Shown: one piece after another, positions 53,579-61,628 of the stretch | How the letters are laid out: each line of letters starts with the position of its first letter | How positions within the stretch are numbered: position 1 is the stretch's first letter | NCBI GenBank assembly: GCA_964457225.1 | Contig: CAYWEM010000011.1 | Span: 30,124-94,123 of the forward strand | Source: CAYWEM01 sp964457225 | Lineage (GTDB): Bacteria > Acidobacteriota > Aminicenantia > UBA2199 | Direction: 5' to 3' | DNA length: 64,000 bases | Position numbers and translations under genes: made by a program | Notes under the pieces: generated by a model | What the model was told of the DNA's origin: nothing | The model's input: only the letters and a program-made list of their open reading frames with translations | Databases searched by the model: none

Positions 53579-55744
53579 ATGAGTTCATCCAATAATGACC
53601 CGAAGGGAAAAAAAATGCGAACTGTTCTGAAAGAATTCAATTACGAATTGCGCCCCCTGGAACGCGGCTACAACGACCGTACTTTGTACATCAACCTGGA
53701 AACCCTGGAAATCAGGGAAAAACCGGTTTCCGCTGAAATGAAGGAGAAGTTCACCGGCGGCAAGGGCTTTGACCTTAAACTGCTCTGGGACGCGGTTAAC
53801 GAAAACACCCGCTGGGACAGCCCGGAAAACGAAATCTGCATCGGATTCGGTCCGCTCTGCGGCAATACCAGCTATCCCGGTTCGGGCAAGTCCCTGGTCA
53901 CCACCATCTCGCCGCTTACGGACATTCCCATTGACAGCAACGTCGGCGGTCATTTCGGACCTTACGCCAAGTTTTCCGGTTTCGACGCCATTGAGATCCA
54001 GGGCAAAGCGGCTCAGGAGACTATAATCGTTATCGATGGCAATAAGGGCCTGGTGCAGATTCTGGCCGCTCCGGACGACGAGATCGACTCCCACGTGCTG
54101 GCCGAGCACCTGCACCACGAGTTTGCCGCCAATGAGCGCGAACTGCAGCACGTCTCGGTGGTTTCCGCCGGCCGTGGTTCCGATCACGCCTGGATCGGCT
54201 GCCTCAATTTTTCTTACTGGGACAAGCGCCGCAAGGGCGTGCGCCTGAAGCAGGCCGGCCGCGGCGGCATCGGCACCGTGTTCCGCGACAAGAAGCTCAA
54301 GGCCATGGTGGTCAAGTATTCAGGTCTGAAAGGAGACAGCAACCGGGCCGCCGACCTGGAAACCCTGCAGAAAACCGGCCTGAAACTGCACCGCGAAATC
54401 ATGGCCCACGATGATGACCAGTGCCAGATGCGCACCACCGGCACGGCCCACCTGGTTGAAATAATGAACAACTACGACTTGCTGCCGACCATGAACTTCC
54501 GTTACGGCAGTCATCCCGAGGCCGAAAAGCTGGCTTCCTGGGTCTGGAAGGAGCGTTTCACCCAGAACGTGCCCGACGGCTGCTGGTTCGGTTGCACCAT
54601 GTCCTGCGCTCATGCCGTGGACAACTTCGAACTGCGCACCGGTCCCTACCAGGGACACAAGGTTATAGTCGACGGCCCGGAATATGAAACCATTGCCGGT
54701 TGCGGTTCCAATCCGGGAATTTTCGACGCGGACGCCGTGCTGGAAATCAACTTTTACTGCGACACCTACGGTATCGACACGATTTCCTTCGGCACCCTGG
54801 CTGCCTTTGTAATGGACTGCTATGAGAACGGTATCCTTAACAAGGAACGTACCGGCGGCCTGGAAATGACCTGGGGCAACTGGCGGGCCACCCTGGAAAT
54901 GATGCACCAGATGGCCCGAGGTGAAGGTTTCGGCCTGATCGCCGGCAAGGGCGTGCGCTACATGCAGAAATACTTCACTGAACACTATGGTGCCGATCCG
55001 GTTTTTCTCAATGAAGTCGGAATGCACGGCAAGGGGCTGGAGCAGTCTGAATACCAGTCCAAGGAATCGCTGGCCCAGCAGGGCGGTTATTACCTGACCA
55101 ACAAGGGACCGCAACACGACGAGGCCTGGCTGATCTTCATGGACATGGTCAACAACATGATTCCTACTTTCGAGGACAAGGCCGAGGCGCTCCATTACTT
55201 TCCGGTTTTCCGCACCTGGTTCGGCCTGCAGGGGCTCTGCAAACTGCCCTGGAACGACGTAGAACCGGCTGACAACGCCCAGACCGATGAGCCGCACAAG
55301 GTGCCCGAGCACGTCCAGAATTACGTAGATATCTTCAACGCCATAACCGGCCAGAAGATCGACAAAAAGGGTATGCTGCTGCAGTCTGAAAAGGTCTACA
55401 ATTTCCAGCGCGTTTTCAACCTGCGCATGGGGCGCGGCAAGAGAATCGACGATGCCTGCCCGGCACGGGCCCGTGGTCCGGTGACCATCGAGGAATACCA
55501 GTCACGCCAGGAAAGATATGACGGCCAGCTGAAAGAAAAGCTGGGCCTGGATCCCGAAAAAATGACGGTCGAGGAAAAACTGGCCCGCCTGCGCGCCTAC
55601 CGTGACGATCAGTACGAAAAACTGATTGATGCCGTTTACAAGCGCCGCGGCTGGAACAACCAGGGCGTGCCCACCGAAGAGCATCTGAAAAAGATCGGTA
55701 TGGATCTGCCGGAAGTGCTCGAGGTGGTCAGGAAGCATCTCTGA
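53579..55744 (+). CDS. Aldehyde:ferredoxin oxidoreductase family enzyme (tungsten/molybdenum pterin)
   Basis: A 721-residue AOR-family enzyme. The N-terminal pterin-binding domain (about 30-240) contains GGKGFDLKLLWDAV, GFGPLCGNTSYPGSGK and GGRGGIGTVFRDK-like elements. The [4Fe-4S] cluster ligands are C335, C339 and C343 (CWFGCTMSC) and C394 in YCDTYGIDTIS. It is longer than the 605-620 residues of Pyrococcus AOR, partly from an N-terminal extension. It oxidises aldehydes to acids with ferredoxin, or can reduce acids in reverse; some relatives (BamB) reduce aromatic rings. The start at 53579 has AAGGAG; an ATG at 53615 is possible. Codon use is notably GC-rich and regular, suggesting high expression. 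Confidence 0.93.
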   Translation: MSSSNNDPKGKKMRTVLKEFNYELRPLERGYNDRTLYINLETLEIREKPVSAEMKEKFTGGKGFDLKLLWDAVNENTRWDSPENEICIGFGPLCGNTSYPGSGKSLVTTISPLTDIPIDSNVGGHFGPYAKFSGFDAIEIQGKAAQETIIVIDGNKGLVQILAAPDDEIDSHVLAEHLHHEFAANERELQHVSVVSAGRGSDHAWIGCLNFSYWDKRRKGVRLKQAGRGGIGTVFRDKKLKAMVVKYSGLKGDSNRAADLETLQKTGLKLHREIMAHDDDQCQMRTTGTAHLVEIMNNYDLLPTMNFRYGSHPEAEKLASWVWKERFTQNVPDGCWFGCTMSCAHAVDNFELRTGPYQGHKVIVDGPEYETIAGCGSNPGIFDADAVLEINFYCDTYGIDTISFGTLAAFVMDCYENGILNKERTGGLEMTWGNWRATLEMMHQMARGEGFGLIAGKGVRYMQKYFTEHYGADPVFLNEVGMHGKGLEQSEYQSKESLAQQGGYYLTNKGPQHDEAWLIFMDMVNNMIPTFEDKAEALHYFPVFRTWFGLQGLCKLPWNDVEPADNAQTDEPHKVPEHVQNYVDIFNAITGQKIDKKGMLLQSEKVYNFQRVFNLRMGRGKRIDDACPARARGPVTIEEYQSRQERYDGQLKEKLGLDPEKMTVEEKLARLRAYRDDQYEKLIDAVYKRRGWNNQGVPTEEHLKKIGMDLPEVLEVVRKHL

Positions 55745-55778
55745 TTTGCAGAGTTTTCCGGCCGGCTGGAGGTGAATA

Positions 55779-56843
55779 GTGCGGGCTGAGGTTTTCTTTC
55801 TCCCGATTGACGATCAGGAGCCCGACACCGAAATCTGCGGCCGGCTGGAAAAATTCCTGGTTGAACAGGAGTTGTTTTCCTTTGTCGCGCCACGGGATAT
55901 AACGGCAGTTAAAACTCATTTCGGTGAGGAAGCCGACGGCGGCATCATCCGGCCCCTTTACCTGGCCATGTTAGGCAGGTTGCTCAAGGAACGCGGCGGC
56001 CTGCCTTTCCTGACCGACACCCAGACACTTTACAGCGGACGGCGCACCAATGCCGTGACTCATGTCGACCTGGCCAATGACCATGGATTCGGCTACGAAA
56101 AAACCGGCCTGCCGATCATCATGGCCGACGGCCTGCTGGGCGAGGATGAAATTGAGATTCAGATTGAAGGGCGAATTTATGCCAAGGTGAACATCGCATC
56201 CCTGATCGTCAAAAGCCAGGCTCTCCTGCTTGCTTCCCATTTCACCGGACACCTGGTCACCGGGTTCGGCGCCGCCCTGAAAAACCTGGGCATGGGTTGT
56301 GCCAGCCGCCGGGGCAAACTGCAGCAGCATTCCACCAGCAAACCCTCGATCAGGGTCAAGAAATGCACCGGTTGTGCGGAGTGCCAACGCTGGTGCCCGG
56401 CGACGGCTATCAGCCTGCAGCAGGGCATCGCGGTCATCAATCGCAAGACCTGTATCGGTTGCGCTGAATGCCTGGCGGTCTGCCGTTTCGACGCCGTGGG
56501 CTACAACTGGTCGATGCCCCATGTCGAGGTGCAGAAACGGATGGTCGAACACGCCCTGGCCGTGGTTCAGGCTAAAAGAGACAAACTGCTGGCCATAAAT
56601 TTCCTGACCCGCATTTCTAAGGATTGCGACTGCATGAAAGGGCACCAGCGGATTATGCCCGATATCGGGGTGTTGATCAGCCGGGATCCGCTGGCCCTGG
56701 ACTGGGCCTCCCTGGACCTGGTCGAAGAAAGAGCCGGCCAACCGCTGGGACAGTTGGCCCATGACCTGCCCGGCCGAGTTCAACTGGAGTATGGCGCCGA
56801 GCTCGGCCTGGGTTGTGCTTCCTACCGTCTGACCGAAATCTGA
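55779..56843 (+). CDS. DUF362 protein with two 4Fe-4S clusters
   Basis: A 354-residue iron-sulfur protein. A DUF362 core (about 35-190 and 270-350) surrounds two ferredoxin motifs (KCTGCAECQRWCPA near 195 and TCIGCAECLAVC near 222). The DUF362 family is uncharacterised but often sits beside ferredoxin-dependent oxidoreductases. The start is GTG at 55779 with GGAGGTG upstream, 35 bp after AOR, so it is part of the same operon. It may be an alternative electron carrier or a cofactor-assembly protein. Confidence 0.88.
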   Translation: MRAEVFFLPIDDQEPDTEICGRLEKFLVEQELFSFVAPRDITAVKTHFGEEADGGIIRPLYLAMLGRLLKERGGLPFLTDTQTLYSGRRTNAVTHVDLANDHGFGYEKTGLPIIMADGLLGEDEIEIQIEGRIYAKVNIASLIVKSQALLLASHFTGHLVTGFGAALKNLGMGCASRRGKLQQHSTSKPSIRVKKCTGCAECQRWCPATAISLQQGIAVINRKTCIGCAECLAVCRFDAVGYNWSMPHVEVQKRMVEHALAVVQAKRDKLLAINFLTRISKDCDCMKGHQRIMPDIGVLISRDPLALDWASLDLVEERAGQPLGQLAHDLPGRVQLEYGAELGLGCASYRLTEI

Positions 56844-56925
56844 CCTTTCCCCTTTCGGGGGCGTCCCCAAGTGAGCTTTTTCTCTGTTCTTTTTTGGGGT
56901 ATAATGCGCTCATCAGGGGAAAGAG

Positions 56926-58347
56926 ATGAAGAGGCTATGGCATTATCTTTCTGGAAACAGCGGGAATGAACCACCGCCAACTTATTTTTTGGAATTAAAC
57001 CGCCAGTGCGGGATTATCGCCGGGCCTGCCTGCCTGGTTTGCCTGTTGGCCTGGCTACCGTACATCAGCCTGGATGTCAGCATTTATCCGCATTTGCCAC
57101 TTATTGTCTGGTTGCGGCTGGGCCTGACCCTGGTTGCCGGAATTTGTCTGGTATTGTTCCTGTTCGATCGTTTTCGCAGACACAGTTATTATCTGTTGCT
57201 GGCCCTGCTGGTTTACCTGCTGTTGGCCACTGCACTGATCCTGGGACTGGTTTCCGCTGATCCCGCTTACATGGGCGGCTTTTCTTTCATCTTGCTGGTT
57301 TTACCCATCATGCCTTTTCTCAAGCGAAACTCGATACCCCTGGTGTTCCTGGCGCTGGTGGTGTTTTTTTTGATTGGCCGCCGGCAGAATATGATTTTTC
57401 TGGATTTCCGCAATCAATACGGAGCCTTCAATCTGCTGGCCGCCTCAATGGTAAGTCTGCTGGGCATAATTCTAATGGATGCCATTCGTCGGCGCAGTTA
57501 CCGGGATCATCTGAAACTGTTTCAGGTCAGTGAGGAATTGCAGGGAGCTTACGAGGAAGTGCGCCTGATAAATTCTGAACTGGAAAAGACTTCCATCGCT
57601 CTGGTCATCAACAACGAAGAACTGAAGCAGGTTAACCGGGTCAAGAGCGAGCTGATGGGCATCGTGGCTCATGACCTGCGCAATCCCCTGGCTGTAATCA
57701 CCGGATATACCGAGTTTCTGCGGGAACAGATTCGCGAACATCCGGATGCCGAAAAACCTCTGCAGGCTATCAGCGATTCATCAGACAAGATAATGAAGCT
57801 GATCACCGGCTTGCTGGAAAACAATGCCATAGAAAAAGGCAAACTGAAAATGAACCTGGAAAAGTGCGACCTGGGGCGGTTGGCTGAAGAAATCGTTAAC
57901 CAGACTGCTTTCTTGGCCGAAAGCAAAGAACAGCGGTTGAGCATCAAAACCGAGGCCGGATGTATTTGCCTGGTTGACCGCATGCTCATTGGCCAGGTTT
58001 TCGACAACCTGGTCAGCAATGCCCTTAAGTTTACGCCTCCGGGCCGGGAAATAAAGGTCAAGCTGGAAAAAAAGAGAAATCAGGCAGGTGCTCTTTCCTT
58101 CTGTTTCAGCGTGTCCGACCAGGGTCCTGGTCTGACCGCTGAAGACAAAAAAATGCTGTTCGGCAGGTTCCAGCGACTCAGCGCCCGGCCCACGGGCGGG
58201 GAAAGTTCGACCGGCCTCGGACTTTCAATTATCAAGGAACTGGTGGAATTGCACCAGGGTCGGATTGTAGTGGACAGCGAACCTGGTCGGGGGGCCACCT
58301 TCAGCGTGGAATTGCCGGAAAAAACGGCGGCCTTAGAATCAGCTTGA
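56926..58347 (+). CDS. Membrane sensor histidine kinase
   Basis: A 473-residue sensor kinase. Six hydrophobic segments lie in residues 25-190, then a short coiled coil (about 200-235). The HisKA dimerisation domain has the phosphoacceptor H249 in VAHDLRNPLAV, and the ATPase domain has the N box DNLVSNALKF, G1 DQGPGL and G2 STGLGLSI. No dedicated extracytoplasmic sensory loop is visible, so the membrane domain may itself be the sensor. No response regulator is adjacent. A TATAAT (56900-56905) and GGGGA precede the ATG. Confidence 0.93.
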   Translation: MKRLWHYLSGNSGNEPPPTYFLELNRQCGIIAGPACLVCLLAWLPYISLDVSIYPHLPLIVWLRLGLTLVAGICLVLFLFDRFRRHSYYLLLALLVYLLLATALILGLVSADPAYMGGFSFILLVLPIMPFLKRNSIPLVFLALVVFFLIGRRQNMIFLDFRNQYGAFNLLAASMVSLLGIILMDAIRRRSYRDHLKLFQVSEELQGAYEEVRLINSELEKTSIALVINNEELKQVNRVKSELMGIVAHDLRNPLAVITGYTEFLREQIREHPDAEKPLQAISDSSDKIMKLITGLLENNAIEKGKLKMNLEKCDLGRLAEEIVNQTAFLAESKEQRLSIKTEAGCICLVDRMLIGQVFDNLVSNALKFTPPGREIKVKLEKKRNQAGALSFCFSVSDQGPGLTAEDKKMLFGRFQRLSARPTGGESSTGLGLSIIKELVELHQGRIVVDSEPGRGATFSVELPEKTAALESA

Positions 58348-58386
58348 AGCCGGAACAAGCATTTTTTACTAAAGTAAAGATATTTG

Positions 58387-58938
58387 TTATTTCTTAAATC
58401 TCGATACAAGATCAGCGACCCGGGCCAGGATTTCCGGGCCGGCCGCGGAGTTTTCCATCAGGTTAAGGTCGACCGGCTGGCGTTCATGGTCCAGCCAGAG
58501 AAAAAGCCTTTCCTGTTCGAAGTAATAGCGGTTTTCGCTGATGCTGGATTTTTCCGGGTCAAAAACTTCAGGTTCCTCGAATTCCCGCGCTTTTTCAGCG
58601 TCCCAGTAAAAGGGGCGGTTGTAGCGGAAATCGCGGGCCAGAGCAAAGATAAGCCGGTCCCGGTCGAAGTAGAACTCCCATTCCCACTTGCCGGTTTCAC
58701 CCAGTAATTCCAGCGCGATCATCTGCAATTCAGCGCCGGCGAAATAGGCCGTGGCCTGGCCGCCCTCGGTGGACTGGTCATCGATGTCGACCGTCCGTTG
58801 GTTGCAGAATTCAAGTGCTTCCCTGATCAACTGGTACCTGGCCCGGATCGTTTTGAGCGCTTCATCCTGGTCCGGTCGGCCGGGCAACAGGCTGGTTCCC
58901 AGCAGCACGATTACGGCCGCCATTACTTTCAGTTTCAT
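58387..58938 (-). CDS. Exported protein of unknown function
   Basis: 183 residues with a signal peptide (MKLKVMAAVIVLLGTSLLPG). The mature part is acidic and aromatic, with repeats of Phe/Tyr/Trp near 85-150 (WEWEFYFDRDRLIFALARDF, then NRYYFEQERLFLWLD), suggesting a small beta-sheet protein. I do not recognise the family. The ATG has GCAGGAG upstream. It converges with the sensor kinase gene with no visible terminator between. Confidence 0.6.
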   Translation of the reverse strand: MKLKVMAAVIVLLGTSLLPGRPDQDEALKTIRARYQLIREALEFCNQRTVDIDDQSTEGGQATAYFAGAELQMIALELLGETGKWEWEFYFDRDRLIFALARDFRYNRPFYWDAEKAREFEEPEVFDPEKSSISENRYYFEQERLFLWLDHERQPVDLNLMENSAAGPEILARVADLVSRFKK

Positions 58939-58965
58939 TTCAACTCCTGCGTACCTCTTGTTTCA

Positions 58966-59565
58966 TCAGGTATAATGAATATAGTTTTCAGCTGTCTGCA
59001 GCGCCCGGGCCAGTAGTTCCGCGACTCCGAGAACTGCCGCCCACTGTTCCAGGTAGTTCAGGTCCAGGTTATGATTCTGAACCCTGATGATGCCAAGGAC
59101 ATCACCCCATTGTCGTTCCGACACTTCCCCGCCCAGGCGGTACCAGGTCAATTTGTGGAGCAGCACGTCTTCAGCGGAAGCCAAATAGAAAGACCAGGCT
59201 CCCTCGGGTTCTTCCAGGCGTTCCAGGCGGCGACGTTTAAAAGCCTGGTTGTCGTAGTCTGAATTTTTCTTGATGAAGACATCCAGTTTCAGCATGGTTC
59301 GCAGGTGAATCAGGTTGAAGGAGGTTTTTTTTTCGATGGCCTGGAGACCGAGGTCGCGATCGATGTAATATGCTTTGCCCAGTACTCGAATAAAGGGATC
59401 AAGGTCGTTCTGCCGCAGATTGGCTACCAGGTCCACATTGAGGGTGGAGCGGGGCATTCCGTAGGCTGAGCTGGCCACGGAGCCGCCGATGTAATAGCTG
59501 ATGCCCAAGCTCTCGAAGGCATCGACCACGGGCCCCGCGGCTTTTAGAATGTCTGAACTGGTCAT
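58966..59565 (-). CDS. Nucleotidyltransferase-fold protein (AbiEii/DUF6036-like), possible toxin-type component
   Basis: A 199-residue protein with the minimal nucleotidyltransferase signature GGSVASSAYGMPRSTLNVDLV (shown in two parts: GGSVASSAYG, then RSTLNVDLV). In the family this second part reads Asp-x-Asp; here the first aspartate is Asn and only the second remains. A conserved LASAEDVLLHKLTWYR follows near 125, typical of this family. Its ATG overlaps the stop of the upstream 109-residue gene as ATGA. Such coupled pairs often behave as toxin-antitoxin or phage-defence modules; this is inference. The frame extends to 59661, but only inside the upstream gene. Confidence 0.78.
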   Translation of the reverse strand: MTSSDILKAAGPVVDAFESLGISYYIGGSVASSAYGMPRSTLNVDLVANLRQNDLDPFIRVLGKAYYIDRDLGLQAIEKKTSFNLIHLRTMLKLDVFIKKNSDYDNQAFKRRRLERLEEPEGAWSFYLASAEDVLLHKLTWYRLGGEVSERQWGDVLGIIRVQNHNLDLNYLEQWAAVLGVAELLARALQTAENYIHYT

Positions 59566-59891
59566 TCCCGGGTCCTGTCCAGGAACTTTCCCAACCCGGC
59601 GGCCAGCTCTTCTCCATAACACAGGCCCACCCAGGCCAACAGCACTTGAGCCTCGTTCCATTCCGGATAGGCTTTGGCCAAGCCTGCTCTGGACAGCTGG
59701 ATGACCGATGAAGAAAGGGAGCGGGTGCGCTGAATCCGCTGGGCGCTGCCGGCCGAGCGCAGCAGTTCAATATGCTTGGCGGCGATCCAGGGATGCGTGT
59801 CGCTCAAAGGTTGCTCAGCCGCGTAGGCGAAAGCTGAGAGCCTGGGGCTCGAGAGCTGGACGCCGATGGGTTGTTTTTTTTGAGGGCACAT
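59562..59891 (-). CDS. Protein coupled to the nucleotidyltransferase gene, unknown family
   Basis: A 109-residue, mostly helical protein with a basic N-terminus and a Trp/Leu-rich C-terminal half (LLAWVGLCYGEELAAGLGKF). Not recognised. The ATG at 59891 follows a strong promoter by 7 nt and has no ribosome binding site, while the longer frame from 59927 would start inside the -35 box. It is the first gene of a two-gene unit, the usual place for an antitoxin or partner. Confidence 0.65.
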   Translation of the reverse strand: MCPQKKQPIGVQLSSPRLSAFAYAAEQPLSDTHPWIAAKHIELLRSAGSAQRIQRTRSLSSSVIQLSRAGLAKAYPEWNEAQVLLAWVGLCYGEELAAGLGKFLDRTRE

Positions 59892-59898
59892 GAATCTT

Positions 59899-59927
59899 AT
59901 TATAGAATTATGGCCTCCCATTGGCAA
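59899..59927 (-). promoter_or_regulatory. Promoter of the nucleotidyltransferase pair, probably leaderless
   Basis: On the minus strand TTGCCA (59927-59922), a 17-nt spacer and a perfect TATAAT (59904-59899) are followed after 7 nt by the ATG at 59891, with no ribosome binding site. Confidence 0.65.
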
Positions 59928-60016
59928 ACCGATGAGACAATCAGTCCAAGTGGGGCAAGTCTTGAATTATTGCCTGGGTCGCCGCGGATTATAAAAGCAT
60001 AGCCAGTTTGCGAATC

Positions 60017-60073
60017 TCAATACGTTTTGCCCGGGTCGCTCAGTTCATCGGCGCTGATTCGTGTCAAGCGGCA
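60017..60073 (-). repeat. Degenerate tail repeat, copy 1
   Basis: The minus strand reads an 18-codon stretch with TRISADELSD before a stop, matching the RITAEELSD core of three other copies (61740-61826, 62592-62705, 63791-63985). It sits at the left boundary of the AT-rich region, next to the MarR gene. This is the most diverged copy. The surrounding 288-bp gap (59892-60179) also holds a small dyad at 60119-60139 and is otherwise empty. Confidence 0.45.
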
Positions 60074-60179
60074 TATAACTTTACGAGTTGAGGGTATAAA
60101 AAAGGCATGTGGTAATGTGGAGCCTGCGGAGCAGGATCCAAAGGGATGTGGAAAATCTTTGATTTTGTTGTCATAAAAA

Positions 60180-60650
60180 TTAGCACCGCTTAATAAGCTC
60201 TTCTTCTGCTATCATAAGTTTTGAAAGGAGATTATTTATTGCCTTTTCGGCATCATTTAGCTCATCTTCTCCAATTAAATCATTAACCGTCTCTGCCCAA
60301 GAAACAACTTTTGGGCGTATTTTTTTAATTGAGTTTAGTCCTTTTTCTGTACTTGATAAAAGCTTTGCGCGCCTATGTGCAGGATTAGGTAGAAACTCAG
60401 CCAGCCCCTCCGTTACAAGTATATCAGCAATACGTTGGACACCTTGACGCGCTAATCCCATAATTCTCGCTATTGCTGCTACTGTATGTTGCTCATGCAG
60501 GACGGTGCCAAGGACTTGCCAGCGTGCAGATGTTAATTCACTCCCTTTTGTAAGAGAGTCTGCCGCCTTTATAAAAAAGCCATTCAACTTAAACACGTTT
60601 AATACTATTCCGTTTACTACTTCAACTGATGATCTATTTCGCTCCTTCAT
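60180..60650 (-). CDS. MarR-family transcriptional regulator
   Basis: A 156-residue winged-helix regulator. Residues about 35-110 form the DNA-binding domain (SARWQVLGTVLHEQHTVAAIA, then MGLARQGVQRIADILVTEGLAEF with the wing NPAHRRAKLLS), flanked by dimerisation helices. It overlaps the end of the DJ-1-like gene by 17 bp and is its second gene. Two palindromic half-site arrays at the operon promoter make autoregulation likely. Base composition is clearly AT-rich compared with the core genes, suggesting transfer. Confidence 0.9.
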   Translation of the reverse strand: MKERNRSSVEVVNGIVLNVFKLNGFFIKAADSLTKGSELTSARWQVLGTVLHEQHTVAAIARIMGLARQGVQRIADILVTEGLAEFLPNPAHRRAKLLSSTEKGLNSIKKIRPKVVSWAETVNDLIGEDELNDAEKAINNLLSKLMIAEEELIKRC

Positions 60651-61284
60651 GACTTAAGGCCTCCATAAATTCAAAATAGTATTTAGGGTTTCCTGTTTTG
60701 TATAAGTTATACCAAGCATCAAGTGTATTTAACGAAAAAACTCCAAGCCTGCCGAGGATAAGTTTAGCAAACTCGAGTGAAGCAGTCACAGAGGCAGTAA
60801 TAATACCACCATCTTCAACCGAAGGTTCTTGAACATAATTTGCCATCCCACGATATCCGCTGGAGGCAAGCCAATTTGGATCGTTGCTAGTGTGACAACG
60901 ATCGTCTAGAAGCCCCACTCTCGCGAGACCAAAAGTGGCTCCACAGATTGCAGCAATTGGAACTCCAGAATCTACAAAATCTTGTGCTTTAGCAAGTGCG
61001 GGGTCTGTAATTGTATCAGCCCATTGTTCTGAACCAGGCAATATCAACATTGAACTTTTCCCAGGAATCAGCTCATCTAGAGACATATCAGGTTGAATTG
61101 TTATCCCGCCCATAGATCGAATTATTTTTCGATCTATCCCAACAGTTTTTACGCTATATTTTGATGCTATACCTGGTGCAGGTCTGTTAATATGAGCGAT
61201 AGCAAATGCAGGCTCCCAATCTGCCATTGAATCTAGTACAAACAAGTGGACATCACTCAAACCATTCTGATTTTCAAATTTCAT
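60634..61284 (-). CDS. DJ-1/PfpI-family (class I glutamine amidotransferase-like) protein
   Basis: A 216-residue protein of the DJ-1/PfpI superfamily. The nucleophile elbow is AAICGATFGLA with the cysteine near residue 114, and an acidic residue of the N-terminal strand region, DWEPAFA, is near 17-24. Members act as glyoxalases, chaperones or stress-response hydrolases; the substrate is unknown. It is the first gene of an operon with MarR, with AAGGAG 8 nt before the ATG. AT-rich composition marks it as foreign to this chromosome. Confidence 0.87.
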   Translation of the reverse strand: MKFENQNGLSDVHLFVLDSMADWEPAFAIAHINRPAPGIASKYSVKTVGIDRKIIRSMGGITIQPDMSLDELIPGKSSMLILPGSEQWADTITDPALAKAQDFVDSGVPIAAICGATFGLARVGLLDDRCHTSNDPNWLASSGYRGMANYVQEPSVEDGGIITASVTASLEFAKLILGRLGVFSLNTLDAWYNLYKTGNPKYYFEFMEALSHEGAK

Positions 61285-61316
61285 GCTGCATTCTCCTTAT
61301 TATGGATTTTATTACG

Positions 61317-61357
61317 CAATTTGACAGCATGTTACCAATTTGACAGCATGTTGTCAA
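61317..61357 (-). promoter_or_regulatory. Promoter of the DJ-1/MarR operon with tandem MarR-type operators
   Basis: On the minus strand TTGACA (61357-61352), a 17-nt spacer and TAACAT (61334-61329) form the promoter. A 17-bp perfect direct repeat (61317-61333 and 61336-61352, 19-bp period) covers it. The right-hand copy extends into an 18-bp near-perfect palindrome, TTGACA-N6-TGTCAA (61340-61357), over the -35 box. This is the form expected of a MarR operator and implies autorepression. Confidence 0.7.
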
Positions 61358-61451
61358 GTAACTTTGTGCATTTTTTTTAAAATCTATAACATCTTGAACT
61401 ATCCGCCGCGTCCTGCGCCTTCAGCTACCCAGCCAACACCAATCGATTAGC

Positions 61452-61467
61452 TTGCCTGTACAGGCAA
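61452..61467. repeat. Perfect 16-bp palindrome
   Basis: TTGCCTGTACAGGCAA is a perfect palindrome in the gene-free stretch 61358-61739, about 95 bp upstream of the DJ-1/MarR promoter. It is too short and loopless for an RNA hairpin, so a protein-binding site is more likely. No factor can be named. Confidence 0.4.
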
Positions 61468-61507
61468 TAAAATTATAAGCTGTCTCCATTTCCGGCGTAC
61501 TTACTTC

Positions 61508-61617
61508 ACATAACTGCGTGTAAGCGCTGCGCTCCGTGCTCTCTTCGTTACGCGCGGTGTTCGGGCTTCGCGCCACATTCACCTGCGGCGAAAGTCGCCT
61601 ACACGCTTTCGTTATAA
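61508..61617. repeat. attC-like imperfect palindrome
   Basis: A 110-bp element with inverted ends: ACATAAC at 61508-61514 against GTTATAA at 61611-61617, and inside them GCGTGTAAGCG (61516-61526) against CGCCTACACGC (61596-61606), matching at 10 of 11 positions. Size and nested-arm layout recall integron attC recombination sites, but the core is GTTATAA rather than GTTRRRY and the two spacers are unequal. It sits between the DJ-1/MarR and VapBC units. It has no integrase gene in the window. Confidence 0.35.
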
Positions 61618-61628
61618 AGAAAGCATCC

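Noticed and set aside
54320..55312. 330-residue minus-strand frame inside AOR
   Set aside because: Antisense shadow of a GC-rich, strongly codon-biased gene; its sequence shows no domain features.
60119..60139. Terminator of the MarR operon
   Set aside because: An 8-bp stem with one mismatch is present, but no T-run follows on the minus strand.
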